Shown here: in pieces, positions 19,898 to 27,346 of the stretch
Layout: each line of letters starts with the position of its first letter
Numbering within the stretch: the first letter of the stretch is position 1
NCBI RefSeq assembly: GCF_000149955.1
Contig: NC_030989.1
Span: 4,538,402-4,602,401 of the forward strand
Source of the DNA: Fusarium oxysporum f. sp. lycopersici 4287
Taxonomy: Eukaryota; Ascomycota; Sordariomycetes; Hypocreales; Nectriaceae
Direction of reading: 5' to 3'
Length of the DNA stretch: 64,000 nt
The notes under the pieces: generated by a model
Told to the model about the DNA's origin: nothing
Seen by the model: only the letters and a program-made list of their open reading frames with translations
The model's database searches: none
Made by a program: the position numbers and the translations under genes

Positions 19898-20944
19898 TCA
19901 TCTATCAAAAGATAGAGTATTTGAGTTGCTATCCTGTTTGATTACCCAATTCACCAGACCATCGAGTGCCTTTTGGCAGATCATATGGTATGTTGCGCTC
20001 TTCTCATCCGCATGAATCTCCAGGCCCTTGACGAAGTCAAAGATGAATTTCTGGCCATCTACAGCCCAAAAGTCCCTTATCATAGAAACTTTCAGTCCCT
20101 CGCCCCGATCGAGATATGGAGATCGAGGCTGCTCTGTGCTGGGCAAGACTGTTGACCAAATACGACGCCAACGACTTGATTCTCCTAAATAGTACCGATC
20201 CCTCTTGATCAGTTTGGCTTTTTGACTTTCAGTGAGTCCATTCAATGGCTTCTGATTGTTTCTCTTGCATGCATTCTCCAACACGTGGTTATCTCGATCA
20301 ATCAACGTTTCGAAGGCTTTCTGGCACGTACTACAGTACAGAGGCTTATCGTGATGTTGAATAAGATGCTTTATCAACGTCTCAATAGAGTCCAAATCGT
20401 GTTGGATGAGACATTTCTGGTGTTTGTCGGGCGAGTGGAGATAGAACGGGCAAGCAAGATGAAAGAAGCCTCTTCTGCATGCTGGGTGGGAGATCACGAC
20501 GAAGTCGTCCTCGCTTTCATCCTCTTCTTCAGTCCTCGGAAGACCCGAGCGCCATTGCGATATTTTAAAGCGTTTTCGGGGAGGCAATCTGTCCTCTGGT
20601 GGCGCAGTGTATTTTATCCCATCAATCCAACGGCTGAACCTCTCTCTCAAAAGTTGCTCCATCTTCATTTGCTGCGCTAGAGATAACTGGCTGCAAGAAA
20701 GTTTATTCTCTCGAGATCGCTGCTTTTCGTTTGTGCCAGTGATCTCATCGTTGCCGTTGTTTGGGAGACCATCGCTTCTTGAAAGCGATGTAGCCGAGTG
20801 GCATTCAGGCCCTTTACGTTGATTTTCAGGAGGAGATAGCGACAGGCCTGATCTGGACCGTTTCACTCCACTGACTTTAGGCCGTTGGGCTAGTTGATCA
20901 GGAAAGTGCCTCGCTGGCGGCTTGCGAGAGCTTTGTGGTATCAT
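19898..20944 (-). CDS. CPFY zinc-finger paralogue G
   Basis: Single-exon 348-aa protein, sister of gene B. The basic N-terminus (GVKRSRSGLS) could be a nuclear signal. Residues 97-117 carry LLRERFSRWIDGIKYTAPPE. An acidic stretch EEEDESEDDFVVIS precedes the zinc-finger module at about 160-226: FFHLACPFY, HLIQHH, CSTCQKAF and HVLENAC. The tail shares WRRIWSTVLP, PRSPYLDRGEGLKVSMIRDFW with gene B in part. The copia element is inserted about 740 bp upstream of its start, beyond two palindrome sites. Function unknown; a nuclear regulatory role is inferred. Confidence 0.82.
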   Translation of the reverse strand: MIPQSSRKPPARHFPDQLAQRPKVSGVKRSRSGLSLSPPENQRKGPECHSATSLSRSDGLPNNGNDEITGTNEKQRSRENKLSCSQLSLAQQMKMEQLLRERFSRWIDGIKYTAPPEDRLPPRKRFKISQWRSGLPRTEEEDESEDDFVVISHPACRRGFFHLACPFYLHSPDKHQKCLIQHDLDSIETLIKHLIQHHDKPLYCSTCQKAFETLIDRDNHVLENACKRNNQKPLNGLTESQKAKLIKRDRYYLGESSRWRRIWSTVLPSTEQPRSPYLDRGEGLKVSMIRDFWAVDGQKFIFDFVKGLEIHADEKSATYHMICQKALDGLVNWVIKQDSNSNTLSFDR

Positions 20945-21680
20945 AACAAATGCTTTGATTGCTTCTGCACGATATACAACGAAATAGAAAGACGGTATGT
21001 TGCTTTGCCACCAAAGTCATAAGGAAATATGAGGTCTAAAAATACGTGAATGTAGGTGCTATGGCTTCATGCAACGATAATATTTAGGAACATTATCTGT
21101 CATATGCTCCCAAGCCTGTAGCCTGATTCAAATTTGAAAAAACTGTAGTTTTCTTGTCTCGGGGGCAGCCAATGAGCTTGCACTGGGATAACACCATTTC
21201 CAGAAGCGAGAATGACAATTAGCGTAGCCAAACCTTCAACTGCCAATTAAAAGACAGTCTATCTTGGACTCGTACACAATCGTGGAATGGCTTTTTCAGC
21301 CCAGAGCCAAACAGGTTCTTCCTCCACTTTATCTGAAATCCACAAGTTGGAGTAGAACCGACTAGACTATCGCAGGGTCAGCAGATAATGTACATGTCGC
21401 AAATAGAATGCCTGCAGTGAAACATGCGCACTGTTACATTACAAGCCTCCAATCTGGTCTTGCCACGATTGTGGAGAGCTTGTCTGACGTTGAATTGCGC
21501 GGTTGGTGATGTACAACTGCCGACTTACTGATTCATTACAAACTCAAATGCATTTATGGGCCTACCGCAGGTATTTATCTGAAACTAACATACGTTATGT
21601 GGCTTGAAATCACATTTCATGCACAGCCCAGCTTGAAATGGATGCAGGTATCTATTGCAGAGATATGCGATCTTCTGATA
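20945..21680. promoter_or_regulatory. Upstream region of gene G
   Basis: No gene seen. Two palindrome sites occur: 21272-21287 (GTACAC-AATC-GTGGAA) and 21461-21476 (TGCCAC-GATT-GTGGAG). Confidence 0.5.
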
Positions 21681-21685
21681 CGAAT
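21681..21685. repeat. Target site duplication, left copy (CGAAT)
   Basis: CGAAT directly precedes the 5' LTR and is repeated after the 3' LTR at 26881-26885. Confidence 0.9.
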
Positions 21686-21891
21686 TGTTGAATGTTGGAG
21701 GGTTCACCCTCAACTTCAGGATTAAGGTTCAGGATTAAAGTTTGACGCCCTAAACTTAGATCGTAGGACTTTCATCTAGGACTTTCTAGGACTCAAGTCC
21801 TAGAAGGAACCAGTTGAAGATATAAGGTCTCAATGGTCCTTCGATTGCGAAAGGATCAAGAAATATACACGATTCACCTTAATATCTGACA
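21686..21891 (+). repeat. 5' LTR
   Basis: Starts TGTTGAATG, ends ATATCTGACA, 206 bp. By eye there is no difference from the 3' copy. Confidence 0.95.
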
Positions 21892-21904
21892 ATTAAGAGT
21901 CTCA
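21892..21904 (+). other. Putative primer-binding site, tRNA-Lys anticodon-arm type
   Basis: ATTAAGAGTCTCA follows the LTR directly. Its reverse complement TGAGACTCTTAAT has the form of a tRNA-Lys(CUU) anticodon arm (loop CTCTTAA), not a tRNA 3' end. This suggests priming by a half-tRNA as in Drosophila copia. The match to a real tRNA was not searched. Confidence 0.5.
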
Positions 21905-21966
21905 TTGCCTCAACCATTTTTATTTTTATTTTTCAATACCTTGAAGAACCCTCTTTCTCATACATA

Positions 21967-23172
21967 ATGTCCCTATCCAAGCCCCAAAAGGAAGGTCTTA
22001 CGGCTACCCTCTCTAAGCCTGAGGACTTCCTCAACTGGGAGCATGAATTCCTCCTTCAGGCCCATCGTCTTGGTCTTCAGCAGCACCTCAAAAGCAAGAC
22101 ATTCCTCGGAGACGAACCAGCTATCCCGGATATAAGAAAACGCAGATATACGAAGACCGCTACAGCCCAACGAACAATCCGGTCTCATACTGCCGAATCT
22201 CAAGACGGCGCCCCAGACGACATTCAGGAAACGGTGAATGGAACATGGTCTATCTCTGACCTTACAGACCAAGGCCAGAAGATCTTCCAGCAGGATTTAA
22301 CCTTTTATCAGCTACAAGAGAAGGTTTTCGAAAAACAGAAAAACGCTCTTGGAACCCTTCAGGACTGGGTTATCCGTACGGTCTCCCCAAGCTTGATTCA
22401 AACCTGCTGTCAGTCACACGAATCAATATACGAATGGCACTGGAACCTTCGTGCCCGGTGTGGAAGGACCGAGGAAGATGAAACGAAGGATGCCAGAAAT
22501 AGGTATCTTACATTACTAAGAACTGCCCCAAAGACGGTCAGCCAAGCAGCATTCAAGTGGCTAGATCAATGGGAAGAGGCAATGGCGAAAGGGCGACAAC
22601 GAGAGGTCCCTGAAACGCTCCACAACAGTGCATGGGCCTGGGACTTCTTCAGTGTCACCACACACATCTTGCCCAGCTGGACTGCCTCATACAAAATCTC
22701 TTCAAAGACTCTATTGCAAAATAGGGCCCTCTCATACCGAGATGTAGGGAACGCCTTCCGAAATGAGCTCCAAGATGCAGAAGCCACGAAGGGCCGAGTG
22801 GCCCGCGGTGCGTTTTCTGCGAGCTATGCTGGGGAGGACCCCCAGGATGATGAAGGGGACGCCCGCATCATTGAAGGCCAGTACCCATTTTCGAAGAAGG
22901 GAGAAAGAAAACGCCAGAGGTCTCCTGAGAAGAGACAGGAATGCCCGGCGTGTGGGTTATCCCACGAACTTGCGAAATGCTTCTATGTCTTTCCAAATCA
23001 GGCATGGAAGGGATTCAAGCCCCGAGAGAAGATCCAAAAGAAGGTGAAAGAAGCTCTCGAGGAAGACTCAGACCTGGAGGCCAAGGTAAAAGCCCTCACT
23101 CGGAAGAAGGCCAGGACCACAAAAGACAGAACCTTGATGCAGCCAACAAAGGAAGAAAACTCAGACCAATGA
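21967..23172 (+). CDS. Copia Gag protein
   Basis: 401-aa protein starting at the first ATG after the LTR and primer site. The N-terminal part (TLSKPEDFLNWEHEFLLQA) fits the capsid domain of copia Gag. Near residues 325-340 a CCHC knuckle of spacing C-x2-C-x3-H-x4-C is seen (CPACGLSHELAKC). A Lys/Arg-rich tail follows. The frame ends at TGA (23170-23172) and remains open in the same frame directly after it into pol, so gag is probably also made as a gag-pol fusion by stop-codon readthrough. Confidence 0.92.
   Translation: MSLSKPQKEGLTATLSKPEDFLNWEHEFLLQAHRLGLQQHLKSKTFLGDEPAIPDIRKRRYTKTATAQRTIRSHTAESQDGAPDDIQETVNGTWSISDLTDQGQKIFQQDLTFYQLQEKVFEKQKNALGTLQDWVIRTVSPSLIQTCCQSHESIYEWHWNLRARCGRTEEDETKDARNRYLTLLRTAPKTVSQAAFKWLDQWEEAMAKGRQREVPETLHNSAWAWDFFSVTTHILPSWTASYKISSKTLLQNRALSYRDVGNAFRNELQDAEATKGRVARGAFSASYAGEDPQDDEGDARIIEGQYPFSKKGERKRQRSPEKRQECPACGLSHELAKCFYVFPNQAWKGFKPREKIQKKVKEALEEDSDLEAKVKALTRKKARTTKDRTLMQPTKEENSDQ
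23170..23172 (+). other. Single in-frame TGA between gag and pol
   Basis: Context is CAA-TGA-CTG-TAC. After the stop the same frame is open for 1162 codons. A stop followed by C and then TG resembles leaky TGA-CTN contexts, and CAA before a stop is also known to favour readthrough. Confidence 0.65.
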
Positions 23173-23247
23173 CTGTACGGCCGACCAGTCGCCGAAATCA
23201 AGACCGCCTTTGCAGCCCAAAGGGATAACTATCCCTTACGGAACTCC

Positions 23248-26200
23248 GTGATCCTCGACCCCGGAGCTACTATCTCAATCACAAACAGTGCCAACAGACT
23301 AGCGAGATTCCAGCAGGCTATTCCAGGCGACTTCATCTGGGCAGGAGACCGAAAACTACCCATCTTAGGCTACGGAACCATGACCATCAGGCTCACAGGA
23401 ACTCGAGTCCTAATGCTTGAAGATGTAGCCTATTGCCCTCGGCTCCTTACGACCCTAGTCTCCCTACGTCAACTACGAAAGAAAGGCTTCTATTGGGATA
23501 ATAGGCGTAACCCAACGACCCTCCGACGACTCGACCGAACGATTGCATGCACAATCCATGACCTATACGGCCAGTATGTCGTCGAATACCAGTCAGAAAG
23601 CTTCCCAAAAGCAGCCTTTGCAGCCCACAGATTCAGCTCTCACACAAAGAGAGCCCCTTTGACGGGAGAAGCTATCCGATGGCACAGTCGCCTAGGGCAC
23701 CCGGGACCACAAGCTCTGGAACATCTTATCTCGGCCTCTCAAGGGGTGCGAATACGAGGACCAGCCACTGTTGAATGCGACGCCTGTGGCATATCGAAGA
23801 TCAAGAGACAAATCAGACGAGCCCCAAGACAATCCGATCAGAAGGCCGGCGAGCGTATCGCTATTGACTTCCATGACTACCAAGAAGGCATAGGCGGCTA
23901 TACCTCACAGATGTTGTTAACCTGCCGAGCTACGGGTTACATCTGGGATTACTACCTCACAGCCCGGACGACAGAAGCTGTTATCACCGCTTTCAAATCC
24001 TTCCTAAGTCATCTGGAAGTCCAACACGGCCTCAAGGTCAAAGTCATCGAATGCGATAACGAGATCACGGAGATCAAGCCGAAAATCGGAGACTTCCTGA
24101 GGAATAGAGCTATCATCATCGAGCCCTCGGCCCCATACACACAAGCCCAGAATGGGGGTGCCGAACGCTCAGGGGGTGTAGTCAAGGACAAGGAAAGGGC
24201 TATGCGAACAGGCGCAAAGCTTCCTCACCAGCTGTGGCCAGAAATTGGAAGGACAGCAGTTTATCTGTACAACCGAACGCCGAACTACGCATCAGGCTGG
24301 AAAACGCCATATGATCAACTGCATACAGCATCAGCCAAAGCAGCAGGGATTCCACAGCCGAAGAAACAGCCGGATCAAACACACCTACGGGCATTTGGCT
24401 GCAAGGCCTATGCAATGACCTCAGATGCCCAGCAGAAGGTCAATCGCAAGATGCGGCTTAAGCCCAAAGGTTGGATCGGCTTCCTAGTGGGATATAGGTC
24501 CTCGAACATCTATAGGATCTGGATCCCCACGATCAACCGGATAGTCAACACTCGAGACGTCATATTTAATGAAGACGAAGGCTGCAACGGAGACTGGGAA
24601 AGCTTCAAAGATGAACTACTCGAAGCTGACCTAGAAGAAATTGCCAAGTTCGTACAAGGATCCTCCCTGCCGGAACAAGACGACAACGAACAAGCCGAAC
24701 AGGTTGAAGACTGTATTGAAGTGGCCCTTCCAACAACCACCCTAGCAGATGAAAGCAGCCCTATTACAGACGAAACAGAAGACTGCATCGTGGCAACTGC
24801 CCTAGAAAACAGCCTCAAACAGTCAGAAGACTCTGATATCCTACCAACACCTCCAGCCACACCACTGTCAGCTCTAGTAGCGCACAGTTCCAGGGCCTTA
24901 TCAGACGAAGGAAACAAAACAGTCTCGTGGCAAGCAGCCTTCCTAGCCGGAACAAAGTCCCCTCTCCAGACCTCAATCGAACGGAAGCTCCGACAAGGGG
25001 TGAAAATGCATCGAAACTCCCTACCGCCGCCCCCGACGAAACATCAAGACCTAAAGCATCACCCTTTTGGAACGCTCTTTCAAGAGGCTGAAGAAAGCCA
25101 CCTTCAGAGTCACAAGGAAATGAGGTCCTGGACTGAGATTCGAAAGAAAGACGCTCGAGCCGTTGGCCAACAAGTCCTTGGCTGTATGTGGGTATACGTT
25201 TACAAGTTCGATAAACACGGCCGATTTCAGAAATGCAAGGCACGGCTAGTGGTCAGAGGAGACCAACAAGCTAAGGGAAGGTTGCAAGAGACATATGCAG
25301 CTACCCTAGCCGGAAGGTCTTTCCGGACCCTGATAGCCATTGCGGCCAGATTTGACCTAGAGATGGTCCAATACGATGTGGTCAACGCATTCGTAAACGC
25401 CCCAATTGACCAGGATATCTTCATGCACATGGCCCCGGGGTATAAGAAAACAGCAACTATCCTGAAGCTCAACAAGGCCCTGTACGGACTACGAGCCTCT
25501 CCCTTGCTATGGCAGAAAGAACTCTCGAAGACCCTCCTAGAGTTAGGCTACACACAGATTCCTCACGAACCTTGTTGTTTCAAGAAGGAAGGAGTCCTCT
25601 TCTTCTTTTACGTTGACGATGTTATCATCGCTTACAGGAAGGCCCGGAAAGACAAGGCCGATGAATTGACTAGACAGCTTGGATCAAAATACAAGCTAAC
25701 AGGAGGAGATCCCGTGCAATGGTTCCTAGGAATGGAAGTCATACGGGACCGGCCTGCAAGGAAGATTTGGCTATCTCAAACAGCCTACATTGACAAAATC
25801 GCAAATCTAGCTAACAAGGGAACATCTACAGTACCAATGACTCAAACAGAGCTACGACCTCAAACAGGACTAGCAACCCCGGCAGAACTTCAACGATATC
25901 AACGTAAAGTCGGCTCGATCCTCTATATCGCCGTTAACACCCGGCCTGACATAGCTTTCGCCGCCTCCAGGCTGGCCCGATTTCTTGTCAACCCTGGCCA
26001 AGAACACCAAGACGCCGCCGACCGCGTTATCCACTACCTCTCACACACAAGGCACCGAGCCCTACGATTCGGAGGACCCGGAGGTCTTACAGTTGCTAGT
26101 GACGCTTCTTTTGCCGATAACACCCTTGATCGGAAAAGCTCCCAAGCGTACACTATCCGACTATTCGACGGGTTGATCGGCTGGAGAGCTAGCAAGCAGA

Positions 26201-26661
26201 ATACAGTCACCACATCCACGACAGAGGCAGAGCTCCTAGCCTTGGCACAGGCTGCTAAGGAATCCCTCTATGTGAGTCGGCTGTTGAAAGAGCTTACAGT
26301 TCAGATGGATGATCCGACTATCCGTATCGACTGCGACAATACTCAAACTATCAACCTTGTGACCGCCGAAATCGCTACTTTGAAGACTAAGTTGCGGCAC
26401 GTGGATATTCACAACCACTGGCTGAGACAGGAGGTCCAAGAAGGGAGAATTCAAGTCAAATACACCAAATCAACGGATATGATCGCAGACGGATTGACAA
26501 AGGCCCTGCCGGCAGGCAAATGGAACCGCTTCCTCTATCAACTTGGCCTGGAAGATATTCAGGAAAGACAGCAGCAGAGCCGGAAGCAAGAAGGAATAGA
26601 AGCAAGGCTCCAGAAGATAGAAGACTGCCTAGGAAATGCAGGCTCAACTGGGACCTATTGA
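23248..26661 (+). CDS. Copia Pol polyprotein (PR-IN-RT-RNaseH)
   Basis: Coding starts in practice right after the TGA at 23172. There is no ATG near the protease, and the first codon of the given span is GTG. Domains in order: protease with LDPGATISI; the pre-integrase zinc motif H...H...CDACGISK; the integrase core with IDFHDY, ECDNE and GGAERSGG as the D, D, E positions; reverse transcriptase with VQYDVVNAFVNA, LYGLRASPLLW and the catalytic FYVDDV; and RNase H with VASDASFAD, TTSTTEAELLAL and IDCDN. It ends with ADGLTKALP. No stop or frameshift interrupts it. The protease has DPG where DSG is usual. Confidence 0.95.
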   Translation: MILDPGATISITNSANRLARFQQAIPGDFIWAGDRKLPILGYGTMTIRLTGTRVLMLEDVAYCPRLLTTLVSLRQLRKKGFYWDNRRNPTTLRRLDRTIACTIHDLYGQYVVEYQSESFPKAAFAAHRFSSHTKRAPLTGEAIRWHSRLGHPGPQALEHLISASQGVRIRGPATVECDACGISKIKRQIRRAPRQSDQKAGERIAIDFHDYQEGIGGYTSQMLLTCRATGYIWDYYLTARTTEAVITAFKSFLSHLEVQHGLKVKVIECDNEITEIKPKIGDFLRNRAIIIEPSAPYTQAQNGGAERSGGVVKDKERAMRTGAKLPHQLWPEIGRTAVYLYNRTPNYASGWKTPYDQLHTASAKAAGIPQPKKQPDQTHLRAFGCKAYAMTSDAQQKVNRKMRLKPKGWIGFLVGYRSSNIYRIWIPTINRIVNTRDVIFNEDEGCNGDWESFKDELLEADLEEIAKFVQGSSLPEQDDNEQAEQVEDCIEVALPTTTLADESSPITDETEDCIVATALENSLKQSEDSDILPTPPATPLSALVAHSSRALSDEGNKTVSWQAAFLAGTKSPLQTSIERKLRQGVKMHRNSLPPPPTKHQDLKHHPFGTLFQEAEESHLQSHKEMRSWTEIRKKDARAVGQQVLGCMWVYVYKFDKHGRFQKCKARLVVRGDQQAKGRLQETYAATLAGRSFRTLIAIAARFDLEMVQYDVVNAFVNAPIDQDIFMHMAPGYKKTATILKLNKALYGLRASPLLWQKELSKTLLELGYTQIPHEPCCFKKEGVLFFFYVDDVIIAYRKARKDKADELTRQLGSKYKLTGGDPVQWFLGMEVIRDRPARKIWLSQTAYIDKIANLANKGTSTVPMTQTELRPQTGLATPAELQRYQRKVGSILYIAVNTRPDIAFAASRLARFLVNPGQEHQDAADRVIHYLSHTRHRALRFGGPGGLTVASDASFADNTLDRKSSQAYTIRLFDGLIGWRASKQNTVTTSTTEAELLALAQAAKESLYVSRLLKELTVQMDDPTIRIDCDNTQTINLVTAEIATLKTKLRHVDIHNHWLRQEVQEGRIQVKYTKSTDMIADGLTKALPAGKWNRFLYQLGLEDIQERQQQSRKQEGIEARLQKIEDCLGNAGSTGTY

Positions 26662-26664
26662 GCC

Positions 26665-26674
26665 TGAGGGGGTG
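26665..26674 (+). other. Polypurine tract
   Basis: TGAGGGGGTG directly precedes the 3' LTR, the place where plus-strand synthesis starts. Confidence 0.65.
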
Positions 26675-26880
26675 TGTTGAATGTTGGAGGGTTCACCCTC
26701 AACTTCAGGATTAAGGTTCAGGATTAAAGTTTGACGCCCTAAACTTAGATCGTAGGACTTTCATCTAGGACTTTCTAGGACTCAAGTCCTAGAAGGAACC
26801 AGTTGAAGATATAAGGTCTCAATGGTCCTTCGATTGCGAAAGGATCAAGAAATATACACGATTCACCTTAATATCTGACA
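26675..26880 (+). repeat. 3' LTR
   Basis: 206-bp copy offset by 4989 bp from the 5' LTR, ending in TGACA before the target duplication. Confidence 0.95.
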
Positions 26881-26885
26881 CGAAT
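26881..26885. repeat. Target site duplication, right copy (CGAAT)
   Basis: Repeat of the five bases that precede the 5' LTR. Confidence 0.9.
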
Positions 26886-27346
26886 GCCTGTATTTCGACA
26901 TATTGTGTCACCTTCGAAATTGCTTGAGCCCAACAGCAGCAGGCTAGCTTTGCTTTCCAACTACTCTGCGATGCACTGAGGGAAATTCTACAGTGATAGG
27001 TCCGGCTAGCCGCAAGACAAATCATCAAATCATCTGGCCCAGTTGAGCATCTCCATTGGCGTACTTGACGTGGGATACAACCCTTGAATGAGTAGTAGCA
27101 TAACAAACCCAAGGACTATCTGATGGAAGAGTCAGACTTACGTTGATAATAAGTCCTTTCCATCAATCTGTTGGTCCCTAAACTATACCAGTTATTAACC
27201 CCAAGAAAACCCAGAAAAGAGCCCACGCAAGTCACGATCCCGCAAGTTTCAAGCTGGTAGAGGTTTAGAACTTAAGTGTCAGATCATGAACCAAAGCAAT
27301 ATTCATTCTATCCTGCAAGGATCTCAGTACATGCCCAGAAACATCC
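26886..27346. other. Intergenic after the retrotransposon
   Basis: Continuation of the sequence that the element interrupted, then the 3' end of the helicase-AAA gene. No gene seen. Confidence 0.5.

Larger units (their letters stand above)
21686..26880 (+). mobile_element. Complete Ty1/copia LTR retrotransposon
   Basis: Element of 5195 bp with two 206-bp LTRs that read as identical (21686-21891 and 26675-26880), TG...CA ends and a 5-bp target duplication CGAAT. Internal order is primer site, gag, protease, integrase, reverse transcriptase, RNase H, polypurine tract. Integrase before reverse transcriptase defines the copia superfamily. Gag and pol are in one frame, parted by a single TGA, and all catalytic motifs are present. 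Equal LTRs mean a recent insertion. It lies between zinc-finger gene G and the helicase-AAA gene. Confidence 0.96.

Noticed and set aside
23248..23250. GTG as a true start codon of copia pol
   Set aside because: The frame is open back to the gag TGA, so readthrough explains expression better than a non-ATG start.
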